Shown piece after piece: positions 8,306 to 19,621 of a stretch of 64,000 nt of DNA. The notes under the pieces are model-generated. The model did not search any database. It had not been told where the DNA came from and saw only the letters and a list, made by a program, of their open reading frames with translations. Within the stretch, counting starts at the first letter, position 1, and each line of letters begins with the position of its first letter. This stretch comes from Methylophilaceae bacterium (GTDB taxonomy: Bacteria; Pseudomonadota; Gammaproteobacteria; Burkholderiales; Methylophilaceae). The DNA lies in contig JACMMS010000042.1 in the NCBI GenBank assembly GCA_014378915.1, positions 1 through 64,000 on the forward strand. Direction: 5' to 3'. Position numbers and translations under genes: made by a program.

Positions 8306-11300
8306 ATGAACGTTTCTGCTTGGTCGATTAAGAACCCAATTCCCGCCATTATTTTGTTTTTCATGTTGTCGTTTGCTGGCTTTATTAGCTTTAAATCGAT
8401 GAAAATTCAAAATTTCCCAGATTTAGACTTACCTACAGTAACGATTAGTGCCGCTTTACCGGGCGCTTCACCAACACAGTTAGAATCTGAAGTTGCACGG
8501 AAAATTGAAAACTCACTGACTACCCTGCAAGGTCTAAAACACACTTACACGACCATTCAAGATGGTAGCGTGAGTATTACAGCAGAATTTAACCTTGAAA
8601 AACCTACGCAAGAAGCAGTTGATGATGTGCGCTCGGCCATTTCACAAATCCGTGCCGATTTGCCTACCGACTTACGTGACCCTGTTGTGAGCAAGCTCAA
8701 TGTTGCGGGCTCACCCATGTTGGCTTACACCATTCACTCTACACAAATGGATGATGAAGCACTCTCTTGGTTCGTAGATGATGCCTTATCCAAACGCTTG
8801 CTTGGGATTAAAGGTGTAGGCACAGTGAGCCGCGTTGGCGGTGTTAGCCGGCAGATTTGGATTGAGTTAGACACGGCTAAGCTACAATCACTCAACGCAA
8901 CCGCAGGTGACATTTCAAGACAATTACGTAACATACAAATGGAAAGTGCGGGCGGCTCGACCAAACTAGGTGGTAGTGAGCAACCCATTAGAACGATTGC
9001 CACTGTAAAGTCTGCAGATGAATTAAGCCAGGTACAAATTGTATTAAGTAATGGCGAAAAAATTCGCTTAGATCAAGTCGCACATGTGATTGATACAGTA
9101 GCTGAGCCAACTTCATTAGCATTACTCAATGGTGATAGCGTTGTCGGCTTTGAAATTGTTCGCAGCAAAGGCGCCAGTGAGGTTGAGGTAGGCGCTGGCG
9201 TTAGAAAAGCCTTAAACGAATTAATCAAAGAGCGACCAGATATTAAAATCACCGAAGCTTTTGACTTTGTGACACCAGTACAACAAGAGTTTGATGCTTC
9301 TATGACCTTGCTTTATGAAGGTGCAATTTTAGCTGTGCTGGTTGTTTGGCTGTTCTTACGCGATTTACGCGCAACATTTATCTCAGCAGTCGCGATTCCG
9401 CTATCGGTTATTCCAACTTTTATCGGCATGCAGTACTTTGGTTTTACTATTAATGTCGTCACCCTACTCGCTTTATCTTTGGTCATCGGTATTTTGGTGG
9501 ACGATGCGATTGTTGAAGTAGAAAATATCGTACGACATTTGCGCATGGGTAAAGCACCTTACCAAGCGGCGATGGAAGCATCTGATGAAATTGGTTTGGC
9601 TGTCATTGCTACAACCTTCACACTCATTGCTGTATTTTTGCCTACTGCGTTCATGAGTGGTATACCAGGTAAGTTTTTTAAGCAGTTCGGCTGGACAGCA
9701 GCCATTGCAGTATTTGCTTCACTGTTGGTAGCACGTGCACTTACGCCAATGATGGCAGCCTATTTAATGAAACCAATTGTAGATCACACGCATGAAGATG
9801 GTCGTGTTATGCGCTGGTATATGCAAGCCAGTGGCTGGTGCATAAAAAATCGTCTTATAACTTCATTAGCTGCAGGTGCATTTTTTATTGGTTCTTTAAT
9901 GCTAATTCCGTTATTGCCGACAGGATTTATCCCAGCTGATGACAGCTCACAATCTCAAGTACGCTTAGAATTAGCGCCAGGTGCAACGCTTAATCAAACA
10001 AGAGAAACTGCTGAAATAGCGCGACAACTGGTTGCAAAAGTTGCACATGTGAAAAGCATTTATACGACGATTGGGGGCGGTGCAGCGGGGACTGATCCAT
10101 TTTATAGTTCTGGTGCATCAGAAACACGTGAAGCAACGCTCACAATTTTATTAGATGCACGTGGCAGTAGACCAAAAAAACAAATTATCGAAGCTGATAT
10201 CAGAACCGCAGTACAAGACCTGCCTGGCGCGCGCGTCACAGTAGGTTTAGGCGGTTCTGGTGAAAAATATATTTTGGTGCTTGCTGGTGAAGATGCACAA
10301 GCATTACAAACCGCTGCTGCCGCAGTTGAAAAAGACTTACGTACCATAAAAGGCTTAGGTAATATCTCATCCAGCGCTTCGTTAGTACGCTCAGAAGTAG
10401 TCGCAAAACCTGATTTTGCAGCTGCGGCTGACTTGGGCGTAACCACGGCGAATATTGCTGATACCTTGCGTATAGCCACAGTGGGCGATTACGACCAATT
10501 ACTGACTAAGCTCAATTTATCACAACGGCAAATCCCAATTGTTGTCAAAGTGAGCACCAGCGCAAGAAAAGACTTAAGCGAATTAGAGCGATTATCAGTA
10601 CCCGGGTCACGCGGCCCTGTCATGCTGAGCCAAGTTGCCAAACTTGAAATTGCAGGTGGCCCAGCACAGATTGATCGCTATGATCGCTCTAAAAATGTGC
10701 AATTTAATATCGAACTTGCAAAAAGAGCATTAGGCGATGTCACAGCAGAAGTAGCGAAGTTGCCTAGTATTAAAAGCTTGCCTAATGGCGTAACACAAAA
10801 AGAACAAGGTGATGCTGAGGTGATGGGTGAATTATTTGCGAGTTTTGGCTTAGCCATGCTCACAGGTGTACTTTGCATATTTTTTGTTTTAGTGCTGTTA
10901 TTTAAAGATTTTTTACAACCTGTAACCATTTTAGCCGCACTGCCCTTGTCTTTAGGTGGTGCATTTCTGGGATTACTCATTGCCGATAAAAGTCTCTCTA
11001 TGCCATCTATGATTGGTTTAGTTATGCTGATGGGGATTGCGACTAAAAACTCTATTTTACTAGTAGAGTACGCAATTGTTGCAAGGCGCGACCATGGTAT
11101 GAATCGCCTAGAAGCCATTATAGATGCCTGCCACAAACGGGCACGCCCTATCATCATGACAACCATCGCGATGAGTGCTGGCATGCTGCCTATTGCCATG
11201 GCGTGGGGTTCTGGTGATGTTTCATTTAGAAGCCCGATGGCAGCAGCCGTGATTGGCGGTTTACTGACTTCAACGCTATTAAGTTTATTAGTAATTCCCG

Positions 11301-11362
11301 TAGTATTTACTTATGTAGATGATTTTTCACAGTTTTGCGTAAGGCTTTGGCACAAACTTTAA
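8306..11362 (+). CDS. RND multidrug efflux transporter (AcrB/HAE1 family)
   Basis: The inner-membrane, proton-driven pump of the tripartite system (1018 aa, slightly shorter than AcrB). Seen: an N-terminal helix, two large periplasmic loops, and twelve predicted membrane segments. The proton-relay pair D399-D400 lies in the VDDAIVEVENI motif of TM4, and K914 lies in TKNSILLVEYA of TM10, matching the AcrB Asp-Asp-Lys triad. The start has a strong AGGGGA site. The missing tail after TM12 and the N-terminus SIKNPIPAIILFF place it in the shorter HAE1 branch that often sits with a lone adaptor. Substrates could be hydrophobic drugs or solvents; none is shown. Confidence 0.93.
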   Translation: MNVSAWSIKNPIPAIILFFMLSFAGFISFKSMKIQNFPDLDLPTVTISAALPGASPTQLESEVARKIENSLTTLQGLKHTYTTIQDGSVSITAEFNLEKPTQEAVDDVRSAISQIRADLPTDLRDPVVSKLNVAGSPMLAYTIHSTQMDDEALSWFVDDALSKRLLGIKGVGTVSRVGGVSRQIWIELDTAKLQSLNATAGDISRQLRNIQMESAGGSTKLGGSEQPIRTIATVKSADELSQVQIVLSNGEKIRLDQVAHVIDTVAEPTSLALLNGDSVVGFEIVRSKGASEVEVGAGVRKALNELIKERPDIKITEAFDFVTPVQQEFDASMTLLYEGAILAVLVVWLFLRDLRATFISAVAIPLSVIPTFIGMQYFGFTINVVTLLALSLVIGILVDDAIVEVENIVRHLRMGKAPYQAAMEASDEIGLAVIATTFTLIAVFLPTAFMSGIPGKFFKQFGWTAAIAVFASLLVARALTPMMAAYLMKPIVDHTHEDGRVMRWYMQASGWCIKNRLITSLAAGAFFIGSLMLIPLLPTGFIPADDSSQSQVRLELAPGATLNQTRETAEIARQLVAKVAHVKSIYTTIGGGAAGTDPFYSSGASETREATLTILLDARGSRPKKQIIEADIRTAVQDLPGARVTVGLGGSGEKYILVLAGEDAQALQTAAAAVEKDLRTIKGLGNISSSASLVRSEVVAKPDFAAAADLGVTTANIADTLRIATVGDYDQLLTKLNLSQRQIPIVVKVSTSARKDLSELERLSVPGSRGPVMLSQVAKLEIAGGPAQIDRYDRSKNVQFNIELAKRALGDVTAEVAKLPSIKSLPNGVTQKEQGDAEVMGELFASFGLAMLTGVLCIFFVLVLLFKDFLQPVTILAALPLSLGGAFLGLLIADKSLSMPSMIGLVMLMGIATKNSILLVEYAIVARRDHGMNRLEAIIDACHKRARPIIMTTIAMSAGMLPIAMAWGSGDVSFRSPMAAAVIGGLLTSTLLSLLVIPVVFTYVDDFSQFCVRLWHKL

Positions 11363-11695
11363 GCTTCAAAGCCTGCATAAACGGAAATTTCTATTTAATT
11401 TAGCTATGCGACTAAAAGTTGCATGGCTAGATTAATCGTTACTATCAAAATTTTAATTAGCTATCATTTGCTATTAAGTAATACTAAAAACTAGCATAAC
11501 AAGTCTCTGACGTTTGTTTATACTAAATCAACTAAAAAAATCCTTTAATGTCACCCGCGTAGAACCTCACTACTAATGGCTTAGTTGCTAGGCTTTACGG
11601 TAGTTAGCACGTGATTTAAAAAGCACATCATGCTAATATTTGGATTGTTAAAAAAAACCAATATTAAAGAAATGCTAATTAATTATTAAATTCAC
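11363..11695. other. Intergenic region between efflux pump and mqo, with a 13-bp hairpin
   Basis: A 333-base non-coding stretch. At 11401-11429 the sequence TAGCTATGCGACT pairs with AGTTGCATGGCTA around a three-base AAA loop (13 pairs, two of them G-T). No T-tract follows, so it is a weak or non-canonical terminator for the pump operon or an RNA-processing site. The rest is AT-rich and should hold the mqo promoter, which I cannot place. No tRNA or other RNA gene is visible. Confidence 0.4.
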
Positions 11696-13195
11696 ATGGC
11701 TGTTACCACTCAACATACAGATGTTTTACTAGTAGGGGGCGGCATTATGAGCGCCACACTAGGCGTGTTATTGCGTCACTTAGATCCTAGCCTGAATATC
11801 ACTATGGTAGAAATGTTGTCTGATGTGGCCTTAGAAAGCTCGGCAGCGCTAAATAATGCGGGCACTGGTCATGCAGGCTACTGTGAGCTTAATTACACGC
11901 CACAGGCTACTGATGGCAGTATTAGTACGAAACGTGCTTTAGAAATTAATGCAGCTTATGAAACCTCATTACAGTTTTGGACTTTTCTGGTTGAATCTGG
12001 TGCACTGCCCGCTGCTCAAACCTTTATCAATAAAACACCGCATTTAAGTTTAGTTTGGGGCGAAAAAAATGTTGCCTTTTTAAAGCAGCGTCATGCACAA
12101 CTTTCACAGCATCATTTATTTGCAACCATTCAATACTCTGAAGATATTACTCAGCTACAAGCATGGATGCCTTTAATCATGGCAGAAATGAAAACCTCAC
12201 AAGCTATTGCAGCAACTTATGCCGACCAAGGTTCAGACGTCGATTTTGGCGCGTTAACTCGGTACATGGTCTCATATCTTAAATCCCAGCCTAACTTTAC
12301 CTTGCTTAATAATACGCAAGTCAAAAACCTGAGCAAAGTCAAAGATCGCGCCAAAGATAACACTTGGCATGTCAAACTTTTAGATAAAAGCACCCAACAT
12401 ACACACACAGTACGTGCCAAATTTGTATTCTTGGGTGCAGGTGGTGGTGCATTACCTCTATTACAAAAAGCAAACATTGATGAAAGCCAAGGATATGGCG
12501 GGTTTCCAGTCAGTGGGCAATGGCTAATCTGTAATAATCCTGAAGTAGTTAAACAACACCGCACAAAAGTCTATGGTAAAGCAGCTATTGGTGCGCCGCC
12601 GATGTCCGTACCGCATTTAGATAACCGCACGATTAACGGTCAGCCTGCTCTATTGTTTGGTCCTTTCGCCGGCTTTACTACTAGGTTCTTAAAAAAGGGT
12701 TCTAAGTTCGATTTAGCCAAGTCTTTAAAAGTAAATAACCTCAAAGCTATGATAAGTGTTGGGAGACATAATATGGATTTAACCAAATATTTAATTAAAG
12801 AAACCTCTCAAACACACGAACAACGCATGGAAGCATTGCGTGAATTTTTGCCGCAAGCCGTTAGCAGCGATTGGCAACTGCAGAATGCTGGTCAGCGTGT
12901 GCAGATCATTAAAAATGGTGAGAATAAGTGGGGCAAGTTAGAGTTTGGTACAGAAATTGTAGCTGCTAAAGATGGTACGCTTGCCGCTTTATTAGGTGCC
13001 TCACCTGGTGCATCTATCAGCGTACAAGCCATGATAGATGTTATAGAACGGTGTTTTAGTATTAGAGCTAATCAGTTAGATTGGCAACAAAAGTTAAAAG
13101 AAATAATACCGTCCTATGGCGAATCACTCATTGAAAATGCAGACTTGCTTAAGACAATTAGACACCATACCAAGAAAGTGCTAAATCTAAATTAA
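11696..13195 (+). CDS. mqo: Malate:quinone oxidoreductase
   Basis: A membrane-associated FAD enzyme that oxidises L-malate to oxaloacetate and passes electrons to the quinone pool, replacing or supplementing NAD malate dehydrogenase. The 499-residue product starts with the FAD dinucleotide-binding segment DVLLVGGGIMSATLGVLL. It carries family blocks such as SSAALNNAGTGHAGYCELNY (FAD/substrate pocket), FVFLGAGGGALPLLQ and GQWLICNNPEVV. Length matches the family. The ATG has no obvious Shine-Dalgarno, but no better in-frame start keeps the nucleotide-binding fold. It is monocistronic, convergent with serS, with 30 bases between them. Confidence 0.95.
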   Translation: MAVTTQHTDVLLVGGGIMSATLGVLLRHLDPSLNITMVEMLSDVALESSAALNNAGTGHAGYCELNYTPQATDGSISTKRALEINAAYETSLQFWTFLVESGALPAAQTFINKTPHLSLVWGEKNVAFLKQRHAQLSQHHLFATIQYSEDITQLQAWMPLIMAEMKTSQAIAATYADQGSDVDFGALTRYMVSYLKSQPNFTLLNNTQVKNLSKVKDRAKDNTWHVKLLDKSTQHTHTVRAKFVFLGAGGGALPLLQKANIDESQGYGGFPVSGQWLICNNPEVVKQHRTKVYGKAAIGAPPMSVPHLDNRTINGQPALLFGPFAGFTTRFLKKGSKFDLAKSLKVNNLKAMISVGRHNMDLTKYLIKETSQTHEQRMEALREFLPQAVSSDWQLQNAGQRVQIIKNGENKWGKLEFGTEIVAAKDGTLAALLGASPGASISVQAMIDVIERCFSIRANQLDWQQKLKEIIPSYGESLIENADLLKTIRHHTKKVLNLN

Positions 13196-13225
13196 GCACT
13201 TAGATACTAAAACGCTGAATGTTGA

Positions 13226-15905
<2,680 letters not shown>

Positions 15906-15929
15906 ATTTTATTGAAACTTAACATCAAG

Positions 15930-17477
15930 TTAATTAGGAATAAATTTAGGTAATACTGGATATGTAGATTTAATAAAATCAACCAGCATTTGATCCGTAT
16001 TGGGTTCAGATTTATTCACCATCGCACTAAATCTAACAAGCGCACCATCGGTTCTATTAATTTCAATGGCATCATATAACAAGGCAAATTTCATTGAATA
16101 CTCATTAGATAGATCACGCCCTCTTTGCCTAAACCAATAATAAACAACTTGTTTAGCTTCACCTTTGGCAATAATAAATCTTGTGACTTTAAAGTTGGTT
16201 TTAGGATCGATTACAATATTTATTAACTTAGAATCTACGATTTCCCATCCACCGCCCGGAATACATGCTTTAGGAGAGTGCGGCACAAACCCTGCACGCT
16301 GAGAATCAGTATAGCCAATATACACATTGATACTTTTTTTACCTTGTGTGAAATCAGCTAAATAGTAATCAGACAAATGCAACACACTATTTTCACCATT
16401 TTTAAATTCATACGAATAGCCATTCCAACCATTAATCTGTGTCGGGAAACTTGCAAATGGCGTTCTGACAGGTATCTCTTCAGTACGATTTTTTAAAGTC
16501 AACGTACTAAGGGTGGATGCCAGAATAATGATAACAGCCACGATAATGGGTGTTTTATCAATATATCCGTGGCTAAAAACTACTTTATTACTTTTCTCAG
16601 AATCAAAAATATCAAATGATTCCATCACAGATGTTTTGCGTCTTAACAGCAAATTAATTAATTTAACTTCGAGTAATAGTAAAAAGATACACGCTAAAAA
16701 GATAACCCAACCTTCAAAATAGTGCAGAAATCCTTCTGCGGCGCCTTGGCCATAGTAATTAACAAATACCGCAACCATCGCAATTCTAAAACTATTCATC
16801 ACAATAGAAATTGGTATGGTAGAAATGAACATGATAAGACGTAAATAAAGCGGCGCTTTATACATATAAGCCATTAATAAACCAATGGTCATCAACGGAT
16901 ACAAGTAGTTTAAACCGCTACAGGCTTCAACTACTTGCAGTTTATAAATGCCTAGATCGATGACGTTGCCTTCTTGGAAAACTGCCATGCCCATGGCACG
17001 TATAATCGCCACACCGAAATTTGAGGAAACAAGCTGCATTTTGCCTGACAGCATGACATCCAGCATATATGGTAAGGGGATTACCAAAAATATGAGGAAG
17101 AATGGGATGAATATTTTCTTGATCTGATTACCCATCATTGACCAAGTTAAACCAAAACAGAGCAAAACGATCGCGTACTGCACAATCGTCCAAATGGCAC
17201 TTAGCTCACCAACCACTAAAATTAAGCTAGAAAAAAATACTAGTGCAACTCCGCGCCAAGCGCCTATATTGGTATTGGCAATGAGATATCTAGACTTCCA
17301 AATTAGAAAAATAGAAATGAGTAAAACAAGCGGCGCATGACTATATCTCTCCTCAGCATTGACCCGCCCTATTAACTCTGCAATTGCAGCATTAAGAATG
17401 AAATATAAATAAACCGTAATCAATACAAAAACAATGGTTTTAACATTGGATTTTAAAAAGCTTGAGATCATATTCAC
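15930..17477 (-). CDS. xrtA: Exosortase fused to EpsI domain (XrtA-like)
   Basis: A membrane transpeptidase-like protein. Exosortases cut PEP-CTERM-type C-terminal signals, and their genes accompany exopolysaccharide loci. The 515-residue product has about eight membrane helices in residues 12-277. They carry the catalytic Cys C186 (VVEACSGLNYL), Arg R231 (MNSFRIAMV) and a conserved His H252 (FLHYFEGW). A ninth helix (about 310-328) leads into an EpsI domain marked by QRAGFVPHSPKACIPGGGWE. The fused architecture and the neighbouring TIGR03015-like ATPase and PrsT-like protein point to the XrtA type. That subtype is recalled, not tested. The ATG overlaps the upstream glycosyltransferase stop by four bases. 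No PEP-CTERM substrate is in the window. Confidence 0.9.
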   Translation of the reverse strand: MNMISSFLKSNVKTIVFVLITVYLYFILNAAIAELIGRVNAEERYSHAPLVLLISIFLIWKSRYLIANTNIGAWRGVALVFFSSLILVVGELSAIWTIVQYAIVLLCFGLTWSMMGNQIKKIFIPFFLIFLVIPLPYMLDVMLSGKMQLVSSNFGVAIIRAMGMAVFQEGNVIDLGIYKLQVVEACSGLNYLYPLMTIGLLMAYMYKAPLYLRLIMFISTIPISIVMNSFRIAMVAVFVNYYGQGAAEGFLHYFEGWVIFLACIFLLLLEVKLINLLLRRKTSVMESFDIFDSEKSNKVVFSHGYIDKTPIIVAVIIILASTLSTLTLKNRTEEIPVRTPFASFPTQINGWNGYSYEFKNGENSVLHLSDYYLADFTQGKKSINVYIGYTDSQRAGFVPHSPKACIPGGGWEIVDSKLINIVIDPKTNFKVTRFIIAKGEAKQVVYYWFRQRGRDLSNEYSMKFALLYDAIEINRTDGALVRFSAMVNKSEPNTDQMLVDFIKSTYPVLPKFIPN

Positions 17478-18715
17478 GTTTTATCTTTCAATAAAGACTC
17501 ATAAATAGTAGTAACTGCTTCAACTTTTTTTTGCCACAAAAAATGCGTACTTACATGTTTAATGGCAGCCAGACCCATTTGTTGCCTTAGCTGATCATCC
17601 ATTGCAAATAAGTCGATATTTTTTGCAAACGCTTGCACTAAATATTCTCGCGACCTTGGCTCAACTAATATGCCTGTACCTTCAGCCAAATAATCCGCAG
17701 GTCCGCCCCAATTAGTGGCTATTACTGCCAAGCCACGTGACATTGCCTCTAATACAACTGCGCCACCACACTCCCTAATACTAGGCAAAACAAAAATATC
17801 AGCAGTGTCATATATTTCATTTATTTCAGCATGCGACACCGCCCCAGTAAACGTTATTTTCTTATTTAGTGGGGAATTAATAGCGTAGTTTTCTAAGTCG
17901 TGCTTTAGAACGCCATCACCTACAATGACAAGTTCTATATTTTGACTTTTACAAGCATTGAAAGCATCAATTAATATATCAATTTTTTTCCAGTCCACCA
18001 ATCTACCCACGTAAAGCACTTTTAGTGTATGTTTAATTAGCTGTTCTGGTCTTTTCTCAACCACACTAAATATGCCATTTTCCACAAGCTCTATCACTTG
18101 ACCCAGCCTAAATTTTGGCAATGCTTTCTGTGTTCTAATATTTGCAACTAGTACAACATCCGCCAAAAACTTACCAGGTATGAGCAAATTATAGAGTGAG
18201 CTAAAAAAACGGACTAAAGCGTACAGCATATTTTCAAAGCGACTTGCCATTGCTTGAAAAGCTGGTGGAAATGCCATACCGCCATTCATTGGGCCTATGA
18301 CAACAGGAACACCTAACCCAAACATCATAGATGGCTGTGCAGGAGATACGGGGGCAGGTTCATGCACAATATCAATTTTTTTTAACTTAATAACTTTTTT
18401 AGCCAATTTCCATTGATAAATCTGTGTCACAAAATGCATGACGACACCAGTAGTAACAACCGATACTCTATCTGGCAATTTACAGCTGATTTTATATAAA
18501 AATTGATGTAGCCAAGTATCTGGTATATAAAAGATGTGCTCTTGAATGATGTCATTATTATTTTCCAAGTGCGGCTTAACGCGGGAGTGTGTAATTAAAA
18601 ACACATCATGCTGCATTTTTGACAATAACAAAAAGTAATTGAGAGGGAGCATAGCCTCACCGCCAAACTGGCTAGAGGCATGTTCACAGACAATTAAAAT
18701 ATTCAATTTTTTCAA
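17474..18715 (-). CDS. Family 4 glycosyltransferase (exosortase-locus type)
   Basis: A GT-B fold glycosyltransferase, 413 aa, probably transferring an NDP-sugar to a lipid-linked exopolysaccharide intermediate on the cytoplasmic face. Seen: an N-terminal acceptor half starting KKLNILIVCEHASSQFGGEA, and a C-terminal Glycos_transf_1 half (about 220-400) with VLYVGRLVDWKKIDILIDAF. The donor-binding block is FVLPSIRECGGAVVLEAMSR, whose Glu residues correspond to the family's EX7E motif. It overlaps the exosortase by four bases (ATGA), implying translational coupling. The donor sugar cannot be deduced. Confidence 0.88.
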   Translation of the reverse strand: MKKLNILIVCEHASSQFGGEAMLPLNYFLLLSKMQHDVFLITHSRVKPHLENNNDIIQEHIFYIPDTWLHQFLYKISCKLPDRVSVVTTGVVMHFVTQIYQWKLAKKVIKLKKIDIVHEPAPVSPAQPSMMFGLGVPVVIGPMNGGMAFPPAFQAMASRFENMLYALVRFFSSLYNLLIPGKFLADVVLVANIRTQKALPKFRLGQVIELVENGIFSVVEKRPEQLIKHTLKVLYVGRLVDWKKIDILIDAFNACKSQNIELVIVGDGVLKHDLENYAINSPLNKKITFTGAVSHAEINEIYDTADIFVLPSIRECGGAVVLEAMSRGLAVIATNWGGPADYLAEGTGILVEPRSREYLVQAFAKNIDLFAMDDQLRQQMGLAAIKHVSTHFLWQKKVEAVTTIYESLLKDKT

Positions 18716-18757
18716 AGCTAAACTACTTAATATATAGGGCAGATAAAATGCGTTTTA

Positions 18758-19576
18758 TCATGAATTAAATACACCGTATTCATTTTTATCTGCCAGCATT
18801 TCAGCCACTATGGCCTCATCAATAAATAAACTACCTGCTGAAAACCCATAGACGAGTGCTGTATCAGCCAAAATATTAATACTTCTGGGTACGCCTTTTG
18901 CTGCTTCGCCTATTAATTTGATCGCTTCTACAGTAAAAAGAGGCTTTATTCTGCCCGCAATTTCTAGACGATGTTGTATGTATTTTGTGACTTCGAAACC
19001 TGCTAATGGAGGAATAAAGAAATCGACCGCAACACGTTGATTAAACTGTTGCAATTCAGGTTTCTTTAGTAAATCTCTTAACTGTGGTTGCCCAACTAAA
19101 ATAATCTGTAATAATTGATCCTTATCAGCATTAATGTTGGATAACATTCTTAGAGACTCTAAAGCACCTATGGTTAAGTTTTGAGCTTCATCAATAATCA
19201 GAATAGTGCGTTTATCATCAGCATAATTTTTGATTAAAAACTGCTGAAAAGCATCAAACATCCCGATTTGAGATTTACCTTCATAAGGCTGATTAAATGC
19301 CAGCATAATCCAACCGAGCAAATCATCAATATGCTGATGCGTGTTATAAACTATGCCAACAGTGACATTAATATCAAGGTTGTTCAGTAGATGACGAACG
19401 ATAGTCGTTTTGCCACAACCAATCTCACCACAAATTACAGAAAAGCCAGCTCTGTTATAAATACCGTATTCCAACATAGCGTAGGCCATGCTATGACGTT
19501 TGCTAAAAAACAAAAATTCAGGGTCAGGCTGAATAGAAAAAGGTTTTTCTTTTAAATCATAAAAAGATTCATACAT
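18758..19576 (-). CDS. ExeA-like AAA ATPase of exosortase/PEP-CTERM locus
   Basis: A 272-residue AAA ATPase of the ExeA/GspA-like group that recurs in exosortase loci (TIGR03015-type). Seen: the family N-terminus YESFYDLKEKPFSIQPDP, Walker A GEIGCGKTTIVRHLL (about 51-65), Walker B RTILIIDEAQNL (about 124-135), and a winged-helix-like C-terminal part. ExeA itself has a further peptidoglycan-binding domain, absent here, so the protein is cytosolic. It may drive assembly or regulation of the polysaccharide export machine; the precise role is unknown for the family. It lies 45 bases after the TPR lipoprotein gene and 42 before the glycosyltransferase gene. Confidence 0.88.
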   Translation of the reverse strand: MYESFYDLKEKPFSIQPDPEFLFFSKRHSMAYAMLEYGIYNRAGFSVICGEIGCGKTTIVRHLLNNLDINVTVGIVYNTHQHIDDLLGWIMLAFNQPYEGKSQIGMFDAFQQFLIKNYADDKRTILIIDEAQNLTIGALESLRMLSNINADKDQLLQIILVGQPQLRDLLKKPELQQFNQRVAVDFFIPPLAGFEVTKYIQHRLEIAGRIKPLFTVEAIKLIGEAAKGVPRSINILADTALVYGFSAGSLFIDEAIVAEMLADKNEYGVFNS

Positions 19577-19621
19577 AAATTAATTTATACCATTTTTCAT
19601 TTTTATGAATGCTAATAGTCA

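Noticed and set aside
13176-13201. Terminator between mqo and serS (AAGTGCT/AGCACTT)
   Set aside because: Seven pairs with a long loop that includes the mqo stop codon and no T-tract; too weak to list.
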